Source: Clostridiales bacterium UBA1206
GTDB taxonomy: Bacteria > Bacillota > Clostridia > Oscillospirales > CAG-382
Length of the DNA stretch: 43,448 bases
Assembly: GCA_002310055.1 (NCBI GenBank)
Contig: DBXS01000001.1
Location: forward strand, 56,499 to 99,946
Reading direction: 5' to 3'
The notes under the pieces were generated by a model. The model saw only the letters and a list, made by a program, of their open reading frames with translations. It was not told where the DNA came from and ran no database searches. Of the stretch, positions 17,512-25,652 are shown piece by piece; position 1 is the first letter of the stretch; every line of letters starts with the position of its first letter. The position numbers were made by a program, and so were the translations under genes.

Positions 17512-18635
17512 ATGAAAAAGATATTCTCGCTCATCCTTGCGCTGCTGCTCTGCTTTGCGGCGTTAACTTCCTGCTGCAAGGCGGAAAAGCCCGAACTTAA
17601 AAGCTCGGCGGTCACGCACGAGACCAAGTTCGGCGGCGTTTACTTTGACAAGACCATTGAAGAATTCAACGCTTTGGGGTTGAATACGGCGACAGCGTGA
17701 ACATTGCGTTTTCCAACGGCAAAACGCTCGAAGATATTCCCTATTACAACGGCTATTACGTCGACATAGGCGAAGCAGTGCTGGTGGCGTATCCCGGGTA
17801 CCCGTATATAGACGCGATGATCAACTACGGCGACGACCTGTATCTGACTCTGGAGCTCGACGAAAACTGCACCGCGGATATCACGCTTTGCGAACGCGGC
17901 AAGTATTTGGCCGTACAGAAAGCGCGCGACATACAGTATTCCGACGAGCAGGGGGAACAGAGCGACATCGTTTTCGCCAATTTCCGTGCCGTCAACATGG
18001 GAGAGTTGAAAAAAGATGTGCTCTACCGTTCGGCTTCGCCCTGCAACGACGAGCACAACCGCGCTTCCGTCACCGACAGGCTCGCCGCCGGAGCGAAAAT
18101 AGGATTTATGCTCAACCTTTCGGATAACGAAAGCGACATACTCGGCTTTATCGCCGCGGAAACGTTTGATTCGCCGTATTTCCTTTCGCTGTTCACAAGC
18201 GGCAAAGTGGCGCCGCTGGGACTGAGCGCCAATTTCAAAAGCGAATCTTTCGGCGAAAAGCTGGCGCAGGGACTTGAAGCGGTCGCGCAGAGCGAAGGCC
18301 CGGTGCTTATCCACTGCGTGGAAGGTAAAGACCGAACCGGCTACGTGCTGATGCTGCTCGAAGCGCTGTGCGGCGCGACCTACGGCGAGATAGTCGACGA
18401 CTATATGCTCACCTACGACAACTACTACGGCATAAACAAGACGAGCGACCCCGAACGCTATGATATCATCAAAGAAAAGAACCTTGACGTTATGATATCC
18501 TATATGACCGGCACGCCGGCGGAAGACGGATTTGAAAACGTCGACCTGGCGAAGAGCGCCAGAGCGCTGCTTATAAAAACCGGTATGACAGAAGATTCGG
18601 TAAACAGGCTTTATTCAAGGCTGACCGGAAAATAA
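17512..18635 (+). pseudogene. Tyrosine-phosphatase-type lipoprotein, broken by a frameshift
   Basis: The first frame (17512-17700) gives a lipoprotein signal with lipobox LTSC and the start of the mature protein, ending at TGA 17698. The rest (from about 17681 to 18635) continues in the next frame as EYGDSVNIAFSNGKTL and on to a full protein-tyrosine-phosphatase domain. Its signature is HCVEGKDRTG (catalytic Cys and Arg). The join falls in GGGGTTGAA: one base is missing relative to an uninterrupted reading LGFEYGD. The intact protein would be about 374 residues, of the Y_phosphatase3 type, anchored outside the membrane. GTG 17697 could only yield a leaderless product. The cause may be a real mutation or a sequencing error beside a G-run. 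Everything else is intact, including promoter and GAAAGGA site. Confidence 0.8.
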
Positions 18636-18643
18636 ACGCGCAA

Positions 18644-18685
18644 AAAAAACACGCCCGTCCGCGGTAAACGCGGACGGGTTTTTAC
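18644..18685. terminator. Bidirectional terminator
   Basis: Stem CCCGTCCGCG (18654-18663) with CGCGGACGGG (18669-18678), an A-run before and TTTTT after. It serves both convergent genes. Confidence 0.9.
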
Positions 18686-18697
18686 ATATATTCTGTT

Positions 18698-20275
18698 CTA
18701 ACGCTCGGTGAGCGGGTAGGAATCGCCGAAGAGCACATGGCGAAGCAGATAGATCGCGTCGTTGGAACTCACTCTTCCGCTGCCGTCGAAATCGGCGTAA
18801 GCGTAGATGGGGTACGATTCGCCGAACAGCACGTGGCGAAGCAGATATATGGCGTCGTCGGAATCGACGTCGCCGTCGCAATCCAGATCGCCGAGTTCAT
18901 ATTCATAGACTCCGGCGCCCGCGGTGATATAGTGTTCGATACTGCCGTATGAGTTCGCCAGAAGCACGTATTCCAGATAAACGTCTTTTTGCTTTCCGGG
19001 GTTGACGTTCACGCTGAACACGGGCGACGATGCGTCCCAGTGATAAAGCGAATCCAGAAGTCCGCCGTCCGCGGAACGCAGGTTGACCGCCAGCACGCCG
19101 TTATTTTTTAAGAAAAGCGTGAACGTGCGCGGACGCGTGCCGCTGTTGTAAAAGCTGAGCGTCTCTTCATAAACGACCATCCAGTTGCCTATGTTGGCGG
19201 GCTTACCGGTGCCGTCGTTGTGGTAAATATCTATGACTACGGGCGTGCCGTCTTCGGTGACGCATTCGAACGGCATCATGTCGGTGCCTATATATTCGTT
19301 ATGGTTGGTGGGATTGATGTGCGTGAACCAGCTGGTGCCGGACATATGCCTGACCGAAGGCTTGCCCGTGTAAGCGCCGTACACGCCGTACGAAGTGGGA
19401 TCGTCGTAATATTCGACGTCGTATTCGACTTTTAGCTTATCGCCGTCAGGCAAGCTGTCGTTGACGTTCCACGCCATGGAAGCCTGCGCGCAGAGATAAG
19501 GCGCCGACCCCAGATACTGTCTGCCGTAGTTTCTGCCGTCGCGTTCGACTATATATCCCTGCTGCTTATCGGTCGTGACGGGCGAAGCGGACGAGGTATA
19601 GCAAACGAACGCCAGCGACACGCCGCTCTTGGGACCCTTGACTTCGAAATACACCGCGCCGTTGACGACCTGACCGTCGCCCGCAAATTTGTCGGCGGTA
19701 TTGCCGACGTTGATATTCTTGTACGAATCGGCGGAAGAGCCGCCCATAACATATATATATTTTCCGCTGGGGACGGTATAAGTGACTTCTTTGAAGTTGC
19801 TCGGAGCGTAGGTGTTTGTAAAAGAGTAATTTCCGCCCGCTTTCTCCAGACGGTATTTGGTGTTGAAAAAGTCGGTCCATTCCACCTGGCCCACCCAGTC
19901 TATACCGGTCTGGTAGCCGATGTTTTTGACTTTTACTTCGATATCCTGACCCGAATCGTTGCGCAGCTGAAGACCGAGAAGTATCTTCTTTCCGGTGAGG
20001 TTGCGATTTTCGCTGGTAAAATAGACTTCTCCGCAGACGTTTCTTTCTATGAGCAGCGCCTGGCCTATGTTGAAAGCGTAAAGCGCTTCGGGATTGTTGC
20101 AGTAAATGAATTTTCCGCCTCTGCGCAGCGAATATTCGATTTTTGCCGCGGCGTTCGCCTCGCCGGGATCGTCGGGTTCCGTGAGCCCGAACGGTGAAGA
20201 ATAGGCGAACGCGGGCAGAACGGCGCAGAACAGCGCCAATATGACTGCGAGCAATATACTTACGGCTTTTTTCAT
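18698..20275 (-). CDS. Secreted protein with C-terminal dockerin type I
   Basis: 525 residues. A signal peptide (MKKAVSILLAVILALFCAV, cleavage near AFA) is followed by about 430 residues of beta-rich extracellular sequence. No glycoside hydrolase or protease motif was recognised there. Residues 461-525 carry two dockerin repeats. Each has a calcium loop (DLDCDGDVDSDD, DFDGSGRVSSND) followed by the identical helix AIYLLRHVLFG. Dockerins dock to cohesins on scaffoldins. No cohesin is in the window. The start at 20275 is preceded by AAAAGGTG, and GTG 20284 is an alternative. It is transcribed alone from a consensus promoter. The function of the main body is unknown. Adhesion or carbohydrate binding is possible. 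Confidence 0.86.
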   Translation of the reverse strand: MKKAVSILLAVILALFCAVLPAFAYSSPFGLTEPDDPGEANAAAKIEYSLRRGGKFIYCNNPEALYAFNIGQALLIERNVCGEVYFTSENRNLTGKKILLGLQLRNDSGQDIEVKVKNIGYQTGIDWVGQVEWTDFFNTKYRLEKAGGNYSFTNTYAPSNFKEVTYTVPSGKYIYVMGGSSADSYKNINVGNTADKFAGDGQVVNGAVYFEVKGPKSGVSLAFVCYTSSASPVTTDKQQGYIVERDGRNYGRQYLGSAPYLCAQASMAWNVNDSLPDGDKLKVEYDVEYYDDPTSYGVYGAYTGKPSVRHMSGTSWFTHINPTNHNEYIGTDMMPFECVTEDGTPVVIDIYHNDGTGKPANIGNWMVVYEETLSFYNSGTRPRTFTLFLKNNGVLAVNLRSADGGLLDSLYHWDASSPVFSVNVNPGKQKDVYLEYVLLANSYGSIEHYITAGAGVYEYELGDLDCDGDVDSDDAIYLLRHVLFGESYPIYAYADFDGSGRVSSNDAIYLLRHVLFGDSYPLTER

Positions 20276-20316
20276 GATTATCACCTTTTCCCTTTTTTCC
20301 TATATCATTATACCGC

Positions 20317-20345
20317 ATTATACCGCGCCGGGCGCGCTTTGTCAA
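20317..20345 (-). promoter_or_regulatory. Promoter of the dockerin protein gene
   Basis: On the minus strand TTGACA (20340-20345), 17 bases and TATAAT (20317-20322) form a full consensus. The spacer is a G+C-rich near-palindrome. A second TATAAT follows about ten bases downstream. Confidence 0.85.
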
Positions 20346-20357
20346 CACGCCTTTTCG

Positions 20358-20392
20358 AATAAAAATGCCCGTCCTGAAACGGAACGGGCATT
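20358..20392 (-). terminator. Terminator of the signal-peptidase operon
   Basis: On the minus strand AATGCCCGTTCC pairs with GGACGGGCATT with a one-base bulge, followed by TTTTATT. It lies 10 bases after the stop of the signal peptidase at 20402. Confidence 0.82.
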
Positions 20393-20401
20393 CGTTGTAA
20401 A

Positions 20402-21013
20402 CTATTCGGTTTGGTCGCGGTCGTTTTCGCCGCCGTTTTCGCCGAGCTCCTGCTTGAGGCGCTCGATCTCCTGCATAAGCCGTTCGGCTTTGCTTGTCTC
20501 TTCACTTTCGGCGGCTTTGCCGCGCACCGAAACGAACAGCAGCGCAAACAGGACCAAAAGCACCGTGACAAGCCCCGGGACGGTGCGGATAAAGCGCGGG
20601 ATCGCTCCCACGTAGGGCACCGAAAACAGCATTTTGCCTTTTATGCGCGCCACGGATACGGGATCGTCGTCGGTGTTGTTGGCGTCGCCGCGTGTGATGA
20701 TGATACCGCTTTGCATATCCGCCTGCACCACGCGGTGGACGACTGGCGTTCCGCCGGTGGAATAGACGACGATATCGCCCACTTCGTATTCGCCCGACCT
20801 GACCACAAAGATGAGGTCGTTGACCGAAAGTGCGGGCTCCATACTGCCGGAAAGCACCACGGCGCTGCCGAAGCCGAGCGGCATAGGAAGCGGATCGCCC
20901 GTTACGATGATGGCGACGAGATACGCCAGGCAGTAAAGCGCGATTATGAGCGCCAGCGCGACGCAGATGATCTTAAACACGCTTGTCTTTTTGCGTGAAG
21001 CTTGTTCGTTCAT
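20402..21013 (-). CDS. Signal peptidase I, SipW/ER type, with coiled-coil tail
   Basis: 203 residues. A membrane helix (about 14-37) precedes the catalytic SGSMEPAL (Ser57). VVHRV supplies His93 where eubacterial enzymes use Lys, and RGDANNTDDDP is the usual late motif. This is the S26B, archaeal/SipW class. A second helix lies at about 143-163. The tail at 168-195 (EETSKAERLMQEIERLKQEL) is a predicted coiled coil. It should cut signal peptides outside the membrane, most likely that of the adjacent sortase substrate. It starts 12 bases after that gene with no clear ribosome site of its own, so translation may be coupled. Confidence 0.9.
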   Translation of the reverse strand: MNEQASRKKTSVFKIICVALALIIALYCLAYLVAIIVTGDPLPMPLGFGSAVVLSGSMEPALSVNDLIFVVRSGEYEVGDIVVYSTGGTPVVHRVVQADMQSGIIITRGDANNTDDDPVSVARIKGKMLFSVPYVGAIPRFIRTVPGLVTVLLVLFALLFVSVRGKAAESEETSKAERLMQEIERLKQELGENGGENDRDQTE

Positions 21014-21025
21014 TTAAAAACGCAA

Positions 21026-21781
21026 TTATTCCTCTTCCGCTTTTTTGCGGCGTCTTCCCACGAGTATGAGCACGAGGCACGCGCCGGTGATGACCAGCGC
21101 AATGATCTGAGGCAGCATGCTCCTGTCGCCGGTCTGCGGAGGAATGACCTCGTTTTCGCCTTCGACGACTATATAAAGTCCGAGCACGATGCTGTCGGCT
21201 TTGCCTTCGGCCGCAAGGTTGCCCAGCGCGGTGTCGATCTGATCCTGGGCGTCGCTTTCATAGAATTCCCATTTCCATTCGGTGGTGAAATCCACGATCT
21301 CTTCGCTCTTGATAACGCCGGTGTACGAAGTTATGACTTCGGCGTCGGCCGCGTGTTCGGGCAGCACGTATTCGTCGGTAAGCGTGCCTTCCTCGCAGAC
21401 GAGGTCCGCGGTGATGGGCAGCTCGCTCGACTGGATTACGTAGAGCGTGGCGATATAGGTCGCGTCTTCCTTATTGGAGTTCTTGAGACGGACCATGCTG
21501 TCGCTTTCGGTGCCGGGGGCGACTACTTTATCGCCGTCCGAGCTCTTGACGTTCTGATATTCGTCCGAAAACAGGCGGAATTCCGCGCTGCCGTTGGAAA
21601 GAATATTCTCGCTGGTGGACCATACGAGTTTTTCGCCTTCGAGCGTAAGGACGTGATCAGGCGCATCGCTCTTGCCGGCGTAAGTGAAGAAATAGGTGAG
21701 TGGGAGCGTTATTATTTCGCAAATGAACAGAACAAGCACAACGGGGAGTATCCAACCGGTCTTGCTTTTTTTGTTTTCCAT
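21026..21781 (-). CDS. Sortase-type anchored surface protein (SipW-dependent, TasA/camelysin-like context)
   Basis: 251 residues. The N-terminal hydrophobic segment (11-34) acts as signal or anchor. A beta-rich domain spans about 45-205. The C-terminus has IPPQTGD (213-219), a helix (222-241) and RRRKK, the layout of an LPXTG sorting signal with Pro in place of Leu. It lies between two SipW-class signal peptidases, as do TasA/camelysin-like matrix proteins, and its middle (charged, with the motif KNSNKEDATYIATL) fits that group in style. AAAGGAGGG lies eight bases before the ATG. No sortase gene is in the window. It could be a fibre subunit or a coat protein, and no enzymatic motif is seen. 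Confidence 0.75.
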   Translation of the reverse strand: MENKKSKTGWILPVVLVLFICEIITLPLTYFFTYAGKSDAPDHVLTLEGEKLVWSTSENILSNGSAEFRLFSDEYQNVKSSDGDKVVAPGTESDSMVRLKNSNKEDATYIATLYVIQSSELPITADLVCEEGTLTDEYVLPEHAADAEVITSYTGVIKSEEIVDFTTEWKWEFYESDAQDQIDTALGNLAAEGKADSIVLGLYIVVEGENEVIPPQTGDRSMLPQIIALVITGACLVLILVGRRRKKAEEE

Positions 21782-21851
21782 TGCGGCGCCCTCCTTTCTT
21801 ACGGATAAGTCAGTATATAGTGTTTTTTATTACGGGTATTATTCAGGGGGA

Positions 21852-22712
21852 TCACTGTTCGCCGGCGCCGTTCGAGCCGCCGGGAGCGTTTTCCTGGTTT
21901 TCCATCTCCGCCACGCGCTTGCGCAGGCGTTCGAGTTCGTCTTCAAGTTCGTCGACTTTGCCGCTCTTTTTGGCGCTGCGCTGTCTGCGGACGATATCGT
22001 AGGCCAGGAACGCGAGCACGGGCACGCCGATGAATATGAGCATTCCCCACGGCTTTTGCAGGAACAGTACGAGCGCGCCGAGCTTGGCGACCCTGTTCTT
22101 GTAAACGCCTATGACGTTCTGCGGCCGGACAAGCACGGAGTCGGCGGTGTTGTTGGCGTCGCCTTTGGTGCGGTACGCGACCGCGCCGTCTTTTTGGGTG
22201 ACTTCGATAATGCGGTGAGTGACTACCTTGCCGGTCCTGTCGCCCCTGTCGTTGGCTTCGAAGAACGTGATTATCTGACCGACCTCAAGATCCTGAAAAT
22301 CGCTGCCGCTCACGAATATGAGGTCGTCGACTTCGATGTGGTCGGACGCGGGGCGCGAAGCGGTGAAGACGATATTGCCGTTTTCGGACTTGGAAACGGT
22401 CTCGACGATGTTGGTCTCGATATAATCGCCGCTTTTGGTCTGGAACGTGTCGCCCACTTTGAGCGACTGTATCTGCTCTTCGGTGAGCTCGATGATGTCG
22501 CCGGAAACGACCCGGTGAGGCAGGTCGCTGCTCATCGAACCCGATTTGACTACCATCGGAGTCACGCCGAACACCGAAGGAGGTTCGTCGGGATTTACGA
22601 GCCCCTTTATGATGATGGTGAGATTCATAATGAGCAGGGCTCCGAATACCACGCACAGAACGATCCCGATCACAGTGACCGTTCTGTTCAATGCCTTTAT
22701 ATTACCTTTCAT
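21852..22712 (-). CDS. Signal peptidase I, SipW/ER type, with insertion and coiled-coil tail
   Basis: 286 residues. Helix at about 12-36, KSGSMSSDL with Ser59, THRII with His166 and the KGDANNTADS motif define the same S26B class. Compared with the neighbouring enzyme it has about 70 extra residues between Ser and His. A C-terminal helix is near 212-240, and the tail (253-273, ELEDELERLRKRVAEMEN) is a coiled coil. First gene of a three-gene operon. The start is uncertain: ATG 22712 has AGAAAGGA 15 bases away, and GTG 22757 would add 15 residues but has no site. Having two such peptidases around one substrate suggests pilin-like or matrix assembly. Confidence 0.86.
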   Translation of the reverse strand: MKGNIKALNRTVTVIGIVLCVVFGALLIMNLTIIIKGLVNPDEPPSVFGVTPMVVKSGSMSSDLPHRVVSGDIIELTEEQIQSLKVGDTFQTKSGDYIETNIVETVSKSENGNIVFTASRPASDHIEVDDLIFVSGSDFQDLEVGQIITFFEANDRGDRTGKVVTHRIIEVTQKDGAVAYRTKGDANNTADSVLVRPQNVIGVYKNRVAKLGALVLFLQKPWGMLIFIGVPVLAFLAYDIVRRQRSAKKSGKVDELEDELERLRKRVAEMENQENAPGGSNGAGEQ

Positions 22713-22806
22713 TGCAAGCGAATATGGTCCTTTCTGGTTCTTAAATGGCGTCTTCACGACGCTTTTCGCGCCGATGCAGATAATATTCCATTTAATTATT
22801 CACGGT

Positions 22807-22835
22807 ATTATACCATACCGCGCCTGATATGTCAA
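22807..22835 (-). promoter_or_regulatory. Promoter of the signal-peptidase/surface-protein operon
   Basis: On the minus strand TTGACA (22830-22835), 17 bases and TATAAT (22807-22812), a perfect consensus. Confidence 0.87.
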
Positions 22836-22873
22836 CCCTTTTGATGTATTTTTATTCTTTAGTTTCAAAGCGC

Positions 22874-23243
22874 AAAAAAGTCCGCTCCATGCCGACTGTT
22901 CTTAAAGACAGTCGGCAAATGATGAGTTCCGCTTGCGCGGCACATGATGAGCGCTTTCGCGCATGATGAACGGCTTCGCCGAATGATGAGCGCCTTCGGC
23001 GCATGAAGCGGAACTCATTTCATCATTTTGCGGTGAAATCGCAAATCATCATGGCGACCGAAGGGAGGCTCATCATTTGCCCGTCAGGGCAATCATCATT
23101 CTTTTCGACGTTTGGCACACAAACGTCATGCTTGCAGAGGTATGCGACAAAAAACCGACTGGAATAAGGATCAACTATCCTTACCTCAGCCGGGTTTTAT
23201 TTACTGTCTTTTAGAGCACCGCTCCACTTAAGCGGACTTTTTT
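22874..23243. repeat. 370-bp hairpin-array element with 13-bp terminal inverted repeats
   Basis: The ends AAAAAAGTCCGCT (22874-22886) and AGCGGACTTTTTT (23231-23243) are perfectly complementary. Inside is a row of short hairpins separated by ATGATGA on the left half and TCATCAT on the right half. Examples are GCCGACTGT/ACAGTCGGC, GCGCC-TTC-GGCGC, CGGC-TTC-GCCG, TTGCCC-GTCA-GGGCAA and GACGTTT/AAACGTC. GAGTTCCGCT and AGCGGAACTC also pair with each other around part of the row. No reading frame is supported. It is MITE-like: non-autonomous and of unknown mobility. It fills the gap between the end of the metY operon and the next promoter. Several of its hairpins could act as RNA in transcripts that enter it. 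Confidence 0.8.
23148..23199. terminator. Bidirectional terminator inside the hairpin element
   Basis: AACCGACTGG pairs imperfectly with TCAGCCGGGTT around an inner stem AAGGAT/ATCCTT. A TTTTATTT tail on + and TTTTTTG on - mean it can end transcripts from both sides, including the metY operon. Confidence 0.65.
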
Positions 23244-23265
23244 ATGTATTCGCCGAAAGCGCGCG

Positions 23266-23709
23266 TTATTCTTCGGTTTCGCTTATCTTTTCGCCGCGCA
23301 GCGATTCGAAAGTTTCGCGCAGTTTTTGAAGCAGCGCGTAATCTTTTTTTGAATATTTTTTATACTGCTCTATGCGGTGGTATTCGCGGTCGTATCTCGG
23401 GTCTTCCGGGTCGCGGAACGCGTAACTGTAGCTCCACGGGCTGTAATCGGTGATGAAATCTTTGGAATCGGACCGTTTTTCGAGCGACCTTATCTTTCTT
23501 TGCTTAAGAAAAGCTTCGAACTCCTTCACCGCTTCCGCGGAAACGGCGTACACGGCGATCTTTTCGGGCGCGCCGTGATGTTCGCGGTCGCGGCTGATGA
23601 AGCGCCATTCGCCGTTTTCGTTTTTTTCTATCCGTTCGCCGTGGTAGGGGCCGAGCATATCGCAGTAGCCGGGTTTGAAAGAAAACGAATGAAGCTTAAG
23701 TTCAGCCAT
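23266..23709 (-). CDS. Hypothetical protein at the end of the methionine operon
   Basis: 147 residues, charged and tyrosine-rich, no signal peptide or membrane helix. It begins MAELKLHSFSFKPGYCDM. The second half (DPEDPRYDREYHRIEQYKKYS) is probably helical. No family was recognised. The start at 23709 has AAAGGAGGGGG five bases before it and overlaps the end of metA by eight bases, so it is co-translated with metA. It may be an accessory of sulfur amino-acid metabolism, but nothing in it says so directly. Confidence 0.72.
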   Translation of the reverse strand: MAELKLHSFSFKPGYCDMLGPYHGERIEKNENGEWRFISRDREHHGAPEKIAVYAVSAEAVKEFEAFLKQRKIRSLEKRSDSKDFITDYSPWSYSYAFRDPEDPRYDREYHRIEQYKKYSKKDYALLQKLRETFESLRGEKISETEE

Positions 23710-24661
23710 TTTCCCCCTCCTTTTTGCCGCGCGCATGCGCGATATTGCTTATCGCCGAAATGCTGTAAGGAGTTTCCTGATACACGTAATAGTTGAGCCA
23801 GTTGGCGTACAGCAGATTGGCGCCGCTTCGCCAGTTGCAGAGCGGCTTTTCGGTGTCGTCGTCGCCCGGGAAATAATGCTTGGGCAGCGGGGTATTCAGA
23901 CCGGCGTTTTTGTCGCGTAAATACTCGTCGCCCAGCGTGCCGACGTCGTATTCGGAATGTCCGGTGATGAAGATCTGCCTTCCGTCTTTGGAAGCGATGG
24001 CGTAAACGCCCGCTTCGTCGCTTTCGGCGAGTATCTCAAGCCCCGGAGTGCGGCGTATCTGTTCGGCGTCGACCGAAGCGTAACGCGAATGCGGCGACCA
24101 GAAAACGTCGTCGAACCCGCGGAAAAGCATCGACTGCCTGTCGAGCACGCGGTGGGCGAACACGCCGAAGACTTTTTCTTTCAGTACCGTTTTGCCTATG
24201 CCGTAATGGTAGTACAGCCCCGCCTGAGCGCCCCAGCAGATATGGAACGTGCTGAAGACGTGGGTCTTGCTCCATTCCATGATCTCGCAGAGCTCGCCCC
24301 AGTAATCCACGTCCTCAAACGCCATCTGCTCCACCGGCGCGCCGGTGATGATGAACCCGTCGTAGTAGTTTTCGCGTATGGAATCGAACGATTTATAGAA
24401 CGTGAGCATATGCTCGGCGGAAGTGTGTCTGGGTATCCTTCCGCTCACCGCGAGCAATTCGATCTCGACCTGCAGCGGGGTGTTGGACAAAAGCCGCGCC
24501 AGTTGAGTTTCGGTCACGATTTTGGTGGGCATGAGATTAAGTATGAGTATATGCAGCGGGCGTATATCCTGCGACGCGGCGCGCAGAGTATCCATAACGA
24601 AAATATGCTCGCTCTGCAGAGTTTTGGTCGCGGGCAGGTCGCGGGGAATCTTGATAGGCAT
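23702..24661 (-). CDS. metA: Homoserine O-acetyltransferase (MetA type)
   Basis: 319 residues, full MetA length and colinear with the family from MPIKIPRDLPA. Catalytic Cys142 is in STFHICWGAQAG, and the catalytic His/Glu pair is in GHSEYD. Residue 111, which sets acyl-CoA choice in this family, is Glu (TGAPVEQM). In characterised enzymes Glu111 favours acetyl-CoA and Gly111 favours succinyl-CoA, so O-acetylhomoserine is the expected product. That matches the upstream metY. It lies 30 bases after cysK in the same operon. Confidence 0.95.
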   Translation of the reverse strand: MPIKIPRDLPATKTLQSEHIFVMDTLRAASQDIRPLHILILNLMPTKIVTETQLARLLSNTPLQVEIELLAVSGRIPRHTSAEHMLTFYKSFDSIRENYYDGFIITGAPVEQMAFEDVDYWGELCEIMEWSKTHVFSTFHICWGAQAGLYYHYGIGKTVLKEKVFGVFAHRVLDRQSMLFRGFDDVFWSPHSRYASVDAEQIRRTPGLEILAESDEAGVYAIASKDGRQIFITGHSEYDVGTLGDEYLRDKNAGLNTPLPKHYFPGDDDTEKPLCNWRSGANLLYANWLNYYVYQETPYSISAISNIAHARGKKEGENG

Positions 24662-24691
24662 AATGTCAGCTCACTTTCTTAGTGAAATATA

Positions 24692-25621
24692 TCAGTCGGC
24701 AAACAGCGGAGTGGAAAGATATCTGTCACCGGTATCGGGAAGAAGGACGACTATCGTCTTCCCTTCGTTTTCCGGACGTTTTGCGAGTTGTATCGCAGCG
24801 TATGCGGCGGCGCCGGAAGATATACCCACGAGCACGCCTTCGTTTTTGCCTATGGCTTTTCCGGTGGCGAAAGCGTCTTCGTTGGAAACGGGGATGATCT
24901 CATCGTAGATATTTGTGTTGAGCACGTCGGGCACGAACCCAGCGCCGATGCCCTGGATCTTATGCGGTCCGGCGACGCCGGTGGAAAGCACGGCGGAGGT
25001 TGCGGGCTCGACAGCCACTATTTTGATTTGCGGATTTTTGGATTTGAGGTATTCGCCCACGCCGGTGAGCGTGCCGCCGGTGCCTACGCCCGCCACGAAG
25101 ATATCCACTTTGCCTTCGGTGTCTTCCCAGATCTCGGGTCCGGTGTGCTCGCGGTGAGCCGCGGGGTTGGCGGGGTTGACGAACTGGCCGGGGATAAAGC
25201 TGCCGGGGATCGAAGCGGCGAGCTCTTCGGCTTTTGCAATGGCGCCTTTCATTCCCTTTGCGCCTTCGGTAAGCACGATCTCGGCGCCGTACGCCTTGAT
25301 GAGCTGGCGGCGTTCGACCGACATAGTCTCGGGCATAGTCAGTATGAGCCGGTATCCGCGCGCCGCCGCGACGGAGGCGAGGCCGATGCCGGTGTTGCCG
25401 GAAGTCGGCTCGATTATGACGGAACCTTTTTTGAGCTTGCCTGACCTTTCGGCGTCGTCTATCATAGCCTTTGCGATACGGTCCTTGACCGAGCCCGCCG
25501 GGTTGAAGTATTCGAGCTTTGCTACGACTTTTGCTTTGAGTCCGTAGAGTTTTTCTATGTGCGTGAGTTCAAGGAGCGGAGTTTTGCCGACAAGCTGGTC
25601 GGCGGAAGTATATATAGCCAT
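24692..25621 (-). CDS. cysK: Cysteine synthase A (O-acetylserine sulfhydrylase)
   Basis: 309 residues. The PLP lysine is K46 in NPAGSVKDRIA. The substrate loop TSGNTG is at 73-78, and the glycine-rich phosphate-binding loop is GVGTGGTLTG. The motif GIGAGF is present. It makes cysteine from O-acetylserine and sulfide. AGAAAGGA lies nine bases before the ATG. It sits between metY and metA, so one operon covers direct sulfide capture into both cysteine and homocysteine. Confidence 0.96.
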   Translation of the reverse strand: MAIYTSADQLVGKTPLLELTHIEKLYGLKAKVVAKLEYFNPAGSVKDRIAKAMIDDAERSGKLKKGSVIIEPTSGNTGIGLASVAAARGYRLILTMPETMSVERRQLIKAYGAEIVLTEGAKGMKGAIAKAEELAASIPGSFIPGQFVNPANPAAHREHTGPEIWEDTEGKVDIFVAGVGTGGTLTGVGEYLKSKNPQIKIVAVEPATSAVLSTGVAGPHKIQGIGAGFVPDVLNTNIYDEIIPVSNEDAFATGKAIGKNEGVLVGISSGAAAYAAIQLAKRPENEGKTIVVLLPDTGDRYLSTPLFAD

Positions 25622-25652
25622 TGTGATTATTCCTTTCTAAAAAGCGTATACG

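Noticed and set aside
17697..18635. Independent gene starting at GTG 17697
   Set aside because: No ribosome site is present. The first residues continue the lipoprotein in the frame that one added base would restore, so it is the second half of a broken gene.
22915..23100. CRISPR array
   Set aside because: The repeated ATGATGA units are only about 7-9 bases with hairpins of variable sequence between them and change orientation midway. There is no constant 25-40-base repeat and no cas gene.
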